From: Okeania sp. SIO2B3 | Lineage (GTDB): Bacteria; Cyanobacteriota; Cyanobacteriia; Cyanobacteriales; Microcoleaceae | Assembly: GCF_010672525.1 (NCBI RefSeq) | Contig: NZ_JAAHGH010000013.1 | Span: 62,001-126,000 of the forward strand | DNA length: 64,000 bases | Direction of reading: 5' to 3' | Part shown: piece by piece, positions 26,287 through 34,775 of the stretch | Position numbering within the stretch: the stretch's first letter is position 1 | Layout: every line of letters begins with the position of its first letter | Notes under the pieces: model-generated | What the model was told of the DNA's origin: nothing | The model's input: the letters and a program-made list of their open reading frames with translations, nothing else | The model's database searches: none | Translations under genes and position numbers: made by a program

Positions 26287-28194
26287 TTATTCTGTTGGTG
26301 CTGTTTCAGCTTCCGGTGGCATAACCTCAATAGGTATACCTTCCTCCTCTTGCCCATCCTGAGTTGGTAATGTTTCTCCAACGGATGTATTTTCCGCTTC
26401 TGTTTCTGTTGACTTTGCTGTACTACAGTTAGAACTATCAAAATTAAATTCATACTGATAAAGTTTTGAGCGATCGCTACTGGAAAAAGATTGATTATTA
26501 ACTGCATCTATAGCTGCTTCATCTAGCACTGAATGACCACTTTCTAGTAATAACTTTGGTCCATTAGTAATACTGCCATCTGGACTAACTAATACTCCCA
26601 CAGTAGATTTACCTTCTAACTTTTTCTCGCAAGCTGCTTCTGGATAAGCATCAGCGATAGTTGTAGGTTCAGTCAAATTATCTTCTTCTAATTCCAATTC
26701 TATTGCCCACTGCAAATAAGTACCCACAGCACCTAAAGCAATATCTCTTGATTCTGATTCTTCATTGACAGCAGCATATTCTTGCTTTTGTTGCTGTAGT
26801 TTTGCTAACAGTGAACCTTTAAATTCTCCTTGCTGCTGTACTGGTGGGGATGGTTCAGGTTCCTGCTGTACTGGTGGAGATGGTTCAACAGCAGGTGTTA
26901 TTACTGGTGTTGGTGGTTTTGTTTCTTCGATAGTAGCAGCAGCTAAATTTTCTTCAGGTGTTGGAGATGGTTGAGGAACGGGAGTAGTCGTGGTAACTGT
27001 TTGTTGCTTTTGTTGTTCAAATTTTTCTAATAATGAACCTTTAAACTCTTTTGGTGTTTCTGATGTGGGAGATGGTTTAGGAGTAGGAGCAACAGGAGTT
27101 TCCTGAACTTCTACTTCAATTTCTGGTTGAGACTTGTTAGTTTCAGTTGTTGCGGGAGTGACAACAGCTACCTTTTGTTGTTGCTTTGTTTCCTCTGCTA
27201 TATCTTGAATAGTTTTTCCTTCTCGTAACTGCCTAACTATTGGTGCTTCTGGCAGTCTGCCTTTTTTTGTGGGGTCTGGTGTTGGAGGAATTTGAGGAGT
27301 TGGAGGAGTTGCTGTTGCTATAGTTTTTTTCTCTGTTTGAGTTTGAGTATCGGTATCATTTTTATTTGGAGCAATAGCAATTTGATTTTCAACTTTATCT
27401 TGGTAACGTCGTGGAGGCAATTTTAAATTAGCTGAGTATGACTCTCCAGTTGAGTTTTCAACTATAGAAGTTCGCTCTTGAGGGTCGATCTCTAGAGTTG
27501 AACGACGTGATAAACCAGAGTCATAGACTTTATCTGTCAAGTTCAAATTTTTTCTGAGTTGATATTCATCTATTTCATTTTGATTTGATTGTTGTTGTGG
27601 GTCAACTCGAAATATCTCTGCTGGTTGACTATTTATACTAGGTAGCGGGGGTGGAGATATTGGTGTTGTTGGTAATGACGATCTGCGGGGTATGGATGGA
27701 TAATTGTAGGAAAATTCGCTTGGGGATGTATTTCTGGGCAACCTAGAAACGGAAGGAGTGGATCTTGAGCGGGTAGAGGAGGATGAGGTAGTAGAATCTT
27801 CTGGTGGTAATTTTGGTAAGTTGTAATCTGAAGGGTCTACAGGTATTGTTGGTAGTTCTGAGGATGATGATTCGGGGACAAAAGGTACTTCACTCGGAGA
27901 TGGTGGTGAAATAGGGGATAAGTTGGATGGTGTTGGTATGGTTGAGAATGTAATTTCTGGTTCTTCTGGTTGAGGGAGGAGTTCGAGTTGTTCTGGTGTT
28001 AATTCTATTAATCCTACTGTTGGTGGTAATTTGGCTTTCTCTGAGAATAGGGATAATTTTGGTAGGTTAATTCCTAATATGGCATGAATGCCCACAGAGG
28101 TGAAGAGTGCTATCCATATTGGTTGACGGAGGGTGTCTATGATGGAAGGTTGTTCTATAGGTTGATTTAGGTCTAGGGAAGAAAAGTCAGACAT
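26287..28194 (-). CDS. TonB-like energy-transducing protein
   Basis: A 635-aa protein with TonB layout: a short cytoplasmic N-terminus, one membrane anchor (PIWIALFTSVGIHAILGINL, residues 25-44, with the His often seen in TonB anchors), a long Pro/Ser/Thr/Gln-rich periplasmic stretch (about 60-480), and a C-terminal domain (LEGKSTVGVLVSPDGSITNG, LDEAAIDAVNNQSF) like the TonB/TolA C-terminal fold. The motif EFKGSLLxKxxQQKQ occurs twice (residues about 380 and 450). TonB couples the proton-motive force via ExbB/ExbD to outer-membrane receptors; no exbBD or receptor gene is nearby. The variable proline-rich linker is normal for the family. Alone on its transcript. Confidence 0.75.
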   Translation of the reverse strand: MSDFSSLDLNQPIEQPSIIDTLRQPIWIALFTSVGIHAILGINLPKLSLFSEKAKLPPTVGLIELTPEQLELLPQPEEPEITFSTIPTPSNLSPISPPSPSEVPFVPESSSSELPTIPVDPSDYNLPKLPPEDSTTSSSSTRSRSTPSVSRLPRNTSPSEFSYNYPSIPRRSSLPTTPISPPPLPSINSQPAEIFRVDPQQQSNQNEIDEYQLRKNLNLTDKVYDSGLSRRSTLEIDPQERTSIVENSTGESYSANLKLPPRRYQDKVENQIAIAPNKNDTDTQTQTEKKTIATATPPTPQIPPTPDPTKKGRLPEAPIVRQLREGKTIQDIAEETKQQQKVAVVTPATTETNKSQPEIEVEVQETPVAPTPKPSPTSETPKEFKGSLLEKFEQQKQQTVTTTTPVPQPSPTPEENLAAATIEETKPPTPVITPAVEPSPPVQQEPEPSPPVQQQGEFKGSLLAKLQQQKQEYAAVNEESESRDIALGAVGTYLQWAIELELEEDNLTEPTTIADAYPEAACEKKLEGKSTVGVLVSPDGSITNGPKLLLESGHSVLDEAAIDAVNNQSFSSSDRSKLYQYEFNFDSSNCSTAKSTETEAENTSVGETLPTQDGQEEEGIPIEVMPPEAETAPTE

Positions 28195-28316
28195 ATTAGG
28201 AAACTCCTATAACAATCAAATATACTTTATAAATAATATCGTTTCAATTTGCATTTTAACATTCAGCCATTTTTTGACCATAATAATGTTTTAAGTCCCA
28301 TTATTGAAATATTGAG

Positions 28317-28433
28317 AGGACTTACGTATGCAACTCCCTTGAAAACGCCATCTGTAGAGGCGCCATTCGGCAGCTCTACGGAACGCAAATTCTATTCGCC
28401 CTCACTCAATTTAGTGTCCGTGCGTAAGTCCTG
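28317..28433. repeat. Family A2 element
   Basis: AGGACTTACGTATGCAACTC at the left and GTGCGTAAGTCCTG at the right, with ACGCCATCTGTAGAGGCGCC and TTCGCCCTCACTCAATTTAG inside. The interior also contains a GCTCTACGGAACGCAAAT segment, as in the copies at 12790, 30859 and 33899. The remainder of 28195-28542 has only the terminator below. Confidence 0.82.
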
Positions 28434-28445
28434 ATTGAAAAAGAA

Positions 28446-28475
28446 TATAGAGACCTTCTATGGGAGGTCTCTATA
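28446..28475 (-). terminator. Intrinsic terminator of the RTX gene
   Basis: TATAGAGACCT (28446-28456) and AGGTCTCTATA (28465-28475) form a perfect 11-bp stem with an 8-nt loop. Read on the minus strand it is followed by TTCTTTTTC, a T-rich tail, and it lies 67 bp after the stop of the RTX gene. Confidence 0.75.
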
Positions 28476-28542
28476 CAGCTTACTGGAAAAAGTATTAATT
28501 TTTGGAGATATCTAATGTCTGACTATTACCAAAGAGCGATCG

Positions 28543-30153
28543 CTAATTTCTGATTGAGAAATCTTCTGCTTCTAACAATGGACTACCTGTTAAAGTTGCA
28601 AATTGAGCACCATCACCGAAACCACTTGCACTACCATTAGGATTATAGAATAAGTTACCATTGCTACTGTTATAAACAATTACTCCATCAGAGGTTGCTG
28701 CCGCAGCATCACTATTAACTACATCAAATTCATCTGGTATGCTGAAACCTGTTCCTGAAGCACTGTTGATAGCGGTGAAACTGTTGCGGTCTAGAATAAT
28801 TATGTCTCCTGGTGTTTGGGAAAAATCTGTAATTTCGTCTATACCAAAATCCTCTGGTTGAAATGCTTCATTACTATTGAAGATAAAGCGGTCAATACTA
28901 GCACCACCTGTAAGTATATCGTTTCCTGCTCCACCATTAAGGCGATCGCGACCAATACCTCCTAGTAGAGTATCGTCGCCTGCTCCTCCTAACAAAATAT
29001 CGTTATTAGAGTTACCTACTATCAGGTCGCCACCAGCTCCTCCAAGTAATTGATCGCTACCACTAGCTCCACTTAGAGCGTCGTCACCATTACCACCACT
29101 AGCAGTGTCTTGACCGGCACCACCATTCACGGTATCATCACCATCGTCACCGTTGAGGCGGTCGTTACCAGCGCTTGGAGCAACGAAGTCATCACCATCA
29201 CCAGCGTCAACTAGATCATCACCAGTGCCAGGATCGATGACATCATTACCATTGCCAGATTCGATCTCATCGTCTCCTTCACCACTATCAAAGAACTCAT
29301 CTATATCTGCTTCTGGATCATCACTGACTAGCAAATTATCGCCATCAGTACCAGGAATTTCTAGCAAAATACCACTGCCACCGCTATCTGGATCGCCTAT
29401 ATCTAACTCGCTGGTATTCAGGTTAGCAATAAACAGACCTGAATCTAAGACTTGGTCGCCAGTATCAGCAACGCCTAACTTAACGGTATTTTCTCCCTGT
29501 TGGACGGGGGCAAAAACAGTTAGTTTAGAGCTGACTCCATCATATTCGATGGGAAGAATATTATTGGCATTATCAATGAAGTTGCCTAATGAGAGATTAT
29601 TGCTGATAACACTTAAAGGTTGAGTAAGATCGTTGTTGAACAATGCAACATTGTTTCCATTAACAAAGACTCCTGCTACATCCACAAAGGAGGTGTCGGA
29701 AAACTCAGGAAACTCATCAGACCCAAAAATTAAATCAAAGGTTATAGACCTGACGGTGGGGTCTTCGATTACAAATTCAAACTCTAGAATGTTTGCATCC
29801 AGAACTTCACCAGCTCCAGAAAAAGCGCTGTTGGCCACAGCTTGAAGGTCAGGATCGGAGTTCCCCAATTGTTCAACACTATAACCAATTTCAGTATTTT
29901 GGTCGGGTGGGGAGCCATCGCCAGAAGTCAGCAAGATGCCTGAATCAATTCCTAAAGGCAGAGTACCATCATAAAATGAGGATTGACCAATGCCACTTGG
30001 GGAGGTGCCACCAACGCTAGGGGAGAGTGGAACAACCGCACCTTCAAAATTTATAGAACCAGGTATGACTGTCAAGTTAGCTCCTGGGTCTACAATTGCA
30101 TCTACTAGGTCTTGGACTGTGTCTACTGTTGGGTCGAATTCTACGAATGCCAT
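28543..30153 (-). CDS. Choice-of-anchor-L / RTX calcium-binding exported protein
   Basis: A 536-aa protein. Residues about 1-260 form a choice-of-anchor-L type domain (SGILLTSGDGSPPDQNTEIG, ITFDLIFGSDEFPEFSDTSF, DVAGVFVNGNN). Residues about 290-430 are glycine-aspartate nonapeptides of the GGxGxDxLx type (DGDDTVNGGAGQD, GGAGDDTLLGGIGRDRLNGG), which form a calcium-filled beta-roll. The C-terminus (DRFIFNSNEAF, ITDFSQTPGDIIILDRNSF) matches RTX proteins secreted by type I systems, with no N-terminal signal. It is therefore probably released or surface-attached. No ABC exporter is adjacent. Followed by an intrinsic terminator. Confidence 0.85.
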   Translation of the reverse strand: MAFVEFDPTVDTVQDLVDAIVDPGANLTVIPGSINFEGAVVPLSPSVGGTSPSGIGQSSFYDGTLPLGIDSGILLTSGDGSPPDQNTEIGYSVEQLGNSDPDLQAVANSAFSGAGEVLDANILEFEFVIEDPTVRSITFDLIFGSDEFPEFSDTSFVDVAGVFVNGNNVALFNNDLTQPLSVISNNLSLGNFIDNANNILPIEYDGVSSKLTVFAPVQQGENTVKLGVADTGDQVLDSGLFIANLNTSELDIGDPDSGGSGILLEIPGTDGDNLLVSDDPEADIDEFFDSGEGDDEIESGNGNDVIDPGTGDDLVDAGDGDDFVAPSAGNDRLNGDDGDDTVNGGAGQDTASGGNGDDALSGASGSDQLLGGAGGDLIVGNSNNDILLGGAGDDTLLGGIGRDRLNGGAGNDILTGGASIDRFIFNSNEAFQPEDFGIDEITDFSQTPGDIIILDRNSFTAINSASGTGFSIPDEFDVVNSDAAAATSDGVIVYNSSNGNLFYNPNGSASGFGDGAQFATLTGSPLLEAEDFSIRN

Positions 30154-30328
30154 ATTCTCTAATTCCTAAAAAAAATTAACAACTAAATTTCACAAATTAA
30201 TGGTCAAATTGTCTATTCTAGGGGGTCAAATTTTGTACATTTGGTACAGTTAGCAATTATCCTCAGATTTGACCACAGCAAAGTTTAAGCTTCACAGGTA
30301 TGCTGAACAAAAGGCAGCGAGTTTAAAG

Positions 30329-30656
30329 GGAAGCAATCTCAAATCCTACAGGACTTACCGAATAATTAATAATTAATAATTAATAATTAAATAATTCGCG
30401 CCTTGAAGCCGACCCTTTTAAGGGGAAAAAAAAAGAAAATATTCCTTATATTCAATCAAGAGCGGTTAAAACCCGAGGTAATTATCAATTATCTATTATC
30501 CATTATCAATTAATGAAGCACGGACACTAAATCAAGTGAGGGCGTCATTCTGAGCTTGGCGGAACGCCAATGGCATTTGCCCCTACAGATAGCGTTTTCA
30601 AGGGAGTTGCATGTGTCAGTCCTGTCCTAGTTTTTCGTATCTCATGCGTAAGTCCC
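30329..30656. repeat. Triple-nested repeat: B inside A2 inside A1
   Basis: A1 interior (GGGAAGCAATCTCAAATCCTA, from 30329, here given only as its key parts GGGAAGCAAT and CAAATCCTA) stops and CAGGACTTA, the A2 left end, begins at about 30349. At 30355 family B begins (TTACCGAATAATTAA) and runs to about 30516. Then A2 resumes (GCACGGACACTAAATC) to GTCAGTCCTG near 30625, and A1 resumes with TCCTAGTTTTTCGTATCTC to the end TGCGTAAGTCC (30655). TCCTA flanks A2 on both sides, a likely 5-bp target duplication. Confidence 0.78.
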
Positions 30657-30858
30657 GATCAATAAGAATTTTTTACTTTTGATTAGCAGATCCCATAAAA
30701 TTGACTTTGCCATGGCCTATTGTTTTCAAAGATAATATATTTCTGAGCTAAACTGAGGTTATGCAAAAAAGAAATTTTTTAATTAAAGAAGTTATTCAGT
30801 GTATTGACTCCAACTCAACTATTATATCCAGGACTGATGTAAAGCCTTTGATTATACA

Positions 30859-30973
30859 CAGGAATTACCCAAATTTACTTTTAAAGCATCATTTGTAGGG
30901 GCGAATGGTATTGGCGTTCCGCCAAGCTCCGAATGACGCCCTCGCTATATGTAGAGTCTCTGTGTAAGTCCTG
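30859..30973. repeat. Family A2 element
   Basis: Degenerate left end CAGGAATTACCC and right end TGTGTAAGTCCTG, with TTGTAGGGGCGAATGG and GAATGACGCCCTCGC inside. The remaining gap to 31423 (AT-rich, including the promoter of the hydrolase-like gene) shows no gene; short frames such as 31315-31545 are out of frame with the real one. Confidence 0.75.
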
Positions 30974-31423
30974 ATACATTAACTTTAGTAGAGTTGTCGC
31001 TAAATAGAGGGAAAAAAATCGCTCCAAGCTAGACAGAGCAATAATTCTAAGCATTTTTGCCTTTCAATAGCTACAATCCTTACAGAACAGGGTTATTGGG
31101 AGTTTTTAAAGTTATAAAGCGACAAGTCTAGTGTATGTTACAAAATACTCTACAGGTAAAGTCCTTGGGTAAGCCATTTATATCATTACTCTGGAGTAAT
31201 AATAATATTAATGATATATTTTGAGCAAATATAATATGGCAGTTCTCAACTATTTGTAACAAATTAGAGCATAGATAAATAGAGAAAATGTCTGAAACTC
31301 TTACCCAGAATTAGATGAGCTATTGTTCTATAATTTATATAGATATTTTCTACACAACCATTCTCAGGATTGTTATATATTTATGTTATGAATATATGCA
31401 AAAAATATTTGATTATCTGACAT

Positions 31424-32314
31424 ATGAAAGAATTTTATACCTGGAAAAAATACCGGTGTGCTTACGAATTCTATCCTCAAAAAGAAGGAGATGGTTCTAC
31501 CATACCTTTACTATTACTGCATCCTATTGGAGTAGGTTTATCTAAAAATTTCTGGCATAGGTTTTGTTCTTTATGGCAGGAGCGAAGTTTACTAAATCCT
31601 ATCTATAATCCAGATTTATTAGGGTGTGGTGAAAGTGATATGCCATCTGTGGCTTACTATCCTATAGACTGGGCTGAACAATTACAATATTTTTTAGATA
31701 CGGTTGTACAAAGACCAGTGATTTTAGTGGTACAAGGTGCTTTGTTTCCTGTGGCTGTATCTCTGGTGAAACTACAGCAAGAATCAAGTTTAATTGATGG
31801 GTTAATATTATCGGGTCCGCCTCAGTTGGAATTGATGACCAAAGCTGATTCACCTATTAGTCAAAAATTGAGATGGAATCTTTTTTATTCACCTCTTGGT
31901 AAAGTTTTTTATCGCTATGCACGCAGTCGAAAATTTTTAGATTCTTTTTCTAAAAAACAATTATTTGCTGATGAAGAGCGAGTAGATGAAGAATGGTTAG
32001 ATACTTTAGAAAAAGGAGCAAAAAATCCCCAAAGTCAATATGCTGTTTTTTCTTTTTTAGCAGGGTTTTGGAGACAGGATTTTAGTCAGGATATTGCTCA
32101 AATTAATCAACCTACTTTAGTATTAGTAGGAAAGCAAGCATCAACTATTAGTAAAACTGAAGAAATTGAAACGCCAGAGCAAAGAATTAATAGTTATTTA
32201 AAGTTGTTACCTCAAGGAGAGGGTTGTCAAATATCAGGGCGAAACGTTTTACCTTATGAGTCAACAGAAGAGTTTATTAAAGCTGTTAGTAAATTTTCAC
32301 AAAAGATTAGTTAA
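31424..32314 (+). CDS. Alpha/beta-hydrolase-fold protein lacking the catalytic serine
   Basis: A 296-aa protein with the alpha/beta-hydrolase layout: IPLLLLHPIGVGLSKNFWHR (oxyanion-loop strand), YNPDLLGCGESDMP, then the position of the nucleophile elbow, VILVVQGALFPVAVSLV, and the late strand QPTLVLVGKQAS. The usual G-x-S-x-G is replaced by QGALF, and the terminal region reads GRNVLPYEST, where active members have a His. I believe close cyanobacterial homologues share this pattern, so it may be a conserved non-hydrolytic relative. Cytoplasmic, no signal peptide. The histidine kinase gene follows at 62 bp on the same strand and may be co-transcribed. Confidence 0.72.
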   Translation: MKEFYTWKKYRCAYEFYPQKEGDGSTIPLLLLHPIGVGLSKNFWHRFCSLWQERSLLNPIYNPDLLGCGESDMPSVAYYPIDWAEQLQYFLDTVVQRPVILVVQGALFPVAVSLVKLQQESSLIDGLILSGPPQLELMTKADSPISQKLRWNLFYSPLGKVFYRYARSRKFLDSFSKKQLFADEERVDEEWLDTLEKGAKNPQSQYAVFSFLAGFWRQDFSQDIAQINQPTLVLVGKQASTISKTEEIETPEQRINSYLKLLPQGEGCQISGRNVLPYESTEEFIKAVSKFSQKIS

Positions 32315-32376
32315 TAATTTGACAACTTATAAAATTAATCGCAAAATTTCTCAAATGTAGAATAGGTATAAATCAA

Positions 32377-33723
32377 ATGGATAAAGTTGCTAATAATATT
32401 GAAAATAAGGCAAAAAATAGTACTATTTTGATTGTGGACGATCATCCAATTGATTTGAAGTTGGTAATTACTGTTCTGGAAAGCTATAACTTTAAGGTAT
32501 TAGTATCTGTTGATGGTGAAAATTGTTTGAAACAAGCAATAGAAAGTAGCCCAGATATTATTTTGTTAGATGTTTTAATGCCTATAATTGATGGTTTTGA
32601 AATCTGTAAGCGCTTAAAAGCAACCCCAGAAACTACAGATATTCCTGTAATATTTATGACTGCTTTATCAGATATAGAAGATAAAATTACAGGATTTGAG
32701 TTAGGAGCGGTAGATTATGTTACCAAGCCAATCATAATAGATGAGGTTTTAGCAAGAGTAAAAGTACATATACAACTGCGACAACTAACTGAAAAATTAA
32801 AGAATAAAAATTTACTGCTGCTAGAAGAAATTACACAAAGAAGAGCAGCAGAAGCAAAACTTAAAGAAACTTTGCGGCAGTTACAAACAGCTCAAAAGCA
32901 GATTATTGCTAAAGAAAAACTTGCGTACTTAGGTACTTTAACTTCAGGCATTGCTCACGAACTTTGTAATCCTCTTAATTTTATTCAAAATTTTGCTCAA
33001 CTTTCCACAGATTTAGTTGAGGAACTCATGGAGGAATTAGCTTTAGAAAGTAATAAAATGGAAGCTGAAAAATTTGAAGAATTTCAAGAAATTGTTAATG
33101 ATATTAAACATAATTCAGATAGTATTTACCAACACGGTAAAAGAGCAGAAAAAATCATTAAAGGTATGGTAAGACATGCACAGATTGACAACAATAACTT
33201 ACAATATAGCGATATTCATAAGATGCTAAATGAGTCATTGCAATTGGCTTGTCAGAGTCTGTGGGCAAAACAGAATGTTCCGATGAAAATTAAGACTAAT
33301 TACGATGAGTCAATTAGTAAAATTAACTTATCATTTTCTGATATATTTCAAGCTTTTATGAACATAATTGATAATTCTTGCTATGCTCTCAAAACTAAGT
33401 TAGAACAACAGACAGCTGCTAATCAAGATTTTAATCCTACCTTATCTGTAGAAACCTACAATTTAGGAGAAAAAGTAGAAATTCATATCTACGACAATGG
33501 TATAGGAATAAGCTCAAAAATTAAAGATAAAATTTTTGACCCTTTTTTCACTACTAAACCTCCTGGAGAAGGAGTAGGTTTGGGTTTATCTCTCGTTCAT
33601 CAAATTATTGTTGGACAACATCATGGCAGTATTAAAGTGGAAACCCAAGGGGGAAAATATGCTGAATTTATTATTGAAATTCCCATGACTAATTCTACAA
33701 ATTTTCTACCAGAGCAAGATTAA
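32377..33723 (+). CDS. Response-regulator-histidine kinase (REC-HisKA-HATPase)
   Basis: A 448-aa two-component protein with the receiver at the N-terminus. Receiver: VDDHPID acidic pair, phospho-acceptor D65 in ILLDVLMPIIDG, T95 region VIFMTAL and K117 in YVTKPI. A coiled coil follows (RRAAEAKLKETLRQLQTAQKQ). The H-box is GIAHELCNPLNFIQNF with H194. The ATPase domain has N-box FMNIIDNSCYALK, G1 YDNGIGIS, F-box FDPFFTTKPPG and G2 GVGLGLSLVHQI. There is no membrane segment, so it is a soluble kinase probably regulated by phosphorylation of its own receiver from another kinase. The output partner is not adjacent. It follows the hydrolase-like gene closely. Confidence 0.92.
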   Translation: MDKVANNIENKAKNSTILIVDDHPIDLKLVITVLESYNFKVLVSVDGENCLKQAIESSPDIILLDVLMPIIDGFEICKRLKATPETTDIPVIFMTALSDIEDKITGFELGAVDYVTKPIIIDEVLARVKVHIQLRQLTEKLKNKNLLLLEEITQRRAAEAKLKETLRQLQTAQKQIIAKEKLAYLGTLTSGIAHELCNPLNFIQNFAQLSTDLVEELMEELALESNKMEAEKFEEFQEIVNDIKHNSDSIYQHGKRAEKIIKGMVRHAQIDNNNLQYSDIHKMLNESLQLACQSLWAKQNVPMKIKTNYDESISKINLSFSDIFQAFMNIIDNSCYALKTKLEQQTAANQDFNPTLSVETYNLGEKVEIHIYDNGIGISSKIKDKIFDPFFTTKPPGEGVGLGLSLVHQIIVGQHHGSIKVETQGGKYAEFIIEIPMTNSTNFLPEQD

Positions 33724-33837
33724 AATTAAGTATGTCTGAAAATTAATTTGAAAAAGATAGTTTAGGTTGGGAATTCCACAAGTTACAACAAAAAATTGGT
33801 GAATGGTGGGAGCTTCAAACTTATCAGATTCTTTTCA

Positions 33838-34013
33838 AGGAGAGGTAATAATTAATAATTAATAATTAATAATTAATAATTAATAATTAATAATTAATCA
33901 GTACTTACGCAAATTGACTTTCAAAGCACCATTTGTAGGGGCAAATGGCATTTGCGTTCCGCAAAGCTCCGAATGGTGTCCTCACCATAAGTAGAGTCTC
34001 TGCGTAAGTCCTG
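33838..34013. repeat. Family B fragment joined to family A2 element
   Basis: 33838-33898 is a B end (GAGAGGTAATAATTAATAAT) with at least seven AATTAAT heptamers. At 33899 the A2 element begins (CAGTACTTACGCAAATTGAC) and ends TGCGTAAGTCCTG at 34013, including TTTGCGTTCCGCAAAGCTCC. The gap continues to 34775 without a gene: another B piece at about 34463-34502 (CAAGGAGAGGTAATTGTTAA), a TCCGGGGGAGCTACGCTAAC small repeat near 34073, and AT-rich DNA. Confidence 0.72.
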
Positions 34014-34775
34014 TTAATTATTAATTGTTGAACTAATACCATTTCTCCATGAAGTTATATCATGTTCCCCCTCCGGGGGAGCTACGCTAACGGATAATCA
34101 GTTATAATAAAATTTAAGGACTTTGGGTACCGACAGTACCAAAGAAATACTGAAATTATTAATACCCCATCTCCAATATTTCATAAGTATTTCTCCTTTC
34201 TTCCCTCCAGAGGACTGACTCCTGAGGACTGAGGACTCACAACAGTTATTTATAAGTATTCAACCGAACATGATATTACACTTAATATAAAGATCAGAAT
34301 AGTCAGTGTAATAAGGTCTGAACAACAATTATTAAGGGCATTTTTACAGATAAATGGTATAAAAATTAAGGATAAAAGCTTTTCTCTGGCGGCACTACAG
34401 GCTTTTAACCTACAAGCATAAACAAGCAAAAATTTTTCCTACCGCATCAATCCTATCCGTTTTCAAGGAGAGGTAATTGTTAATTATTAATTATTAATTT
34501 TTGAAGGATAAAATACACTATCAAAGTTTTTATATTCGCTCAAAAAAAGCTAGTAATTACGCTTTTTATCTTAATATATTGACTAATAATTTATAGTTAA
34601 AAACTTACCATTTGCCAATTATTAATAATAAAAAAAATCTGACTTTTTTCCGGAACTATACCCGATACTCTTGTTCCACTATATATATATCAAATTCAAT
34701 TAGTAAAGCAGTGCAGGAATTAATGACTTTGAGTGGAAGCCAAACTTCTATCAACTTGTCCTACATTGTGTTACA

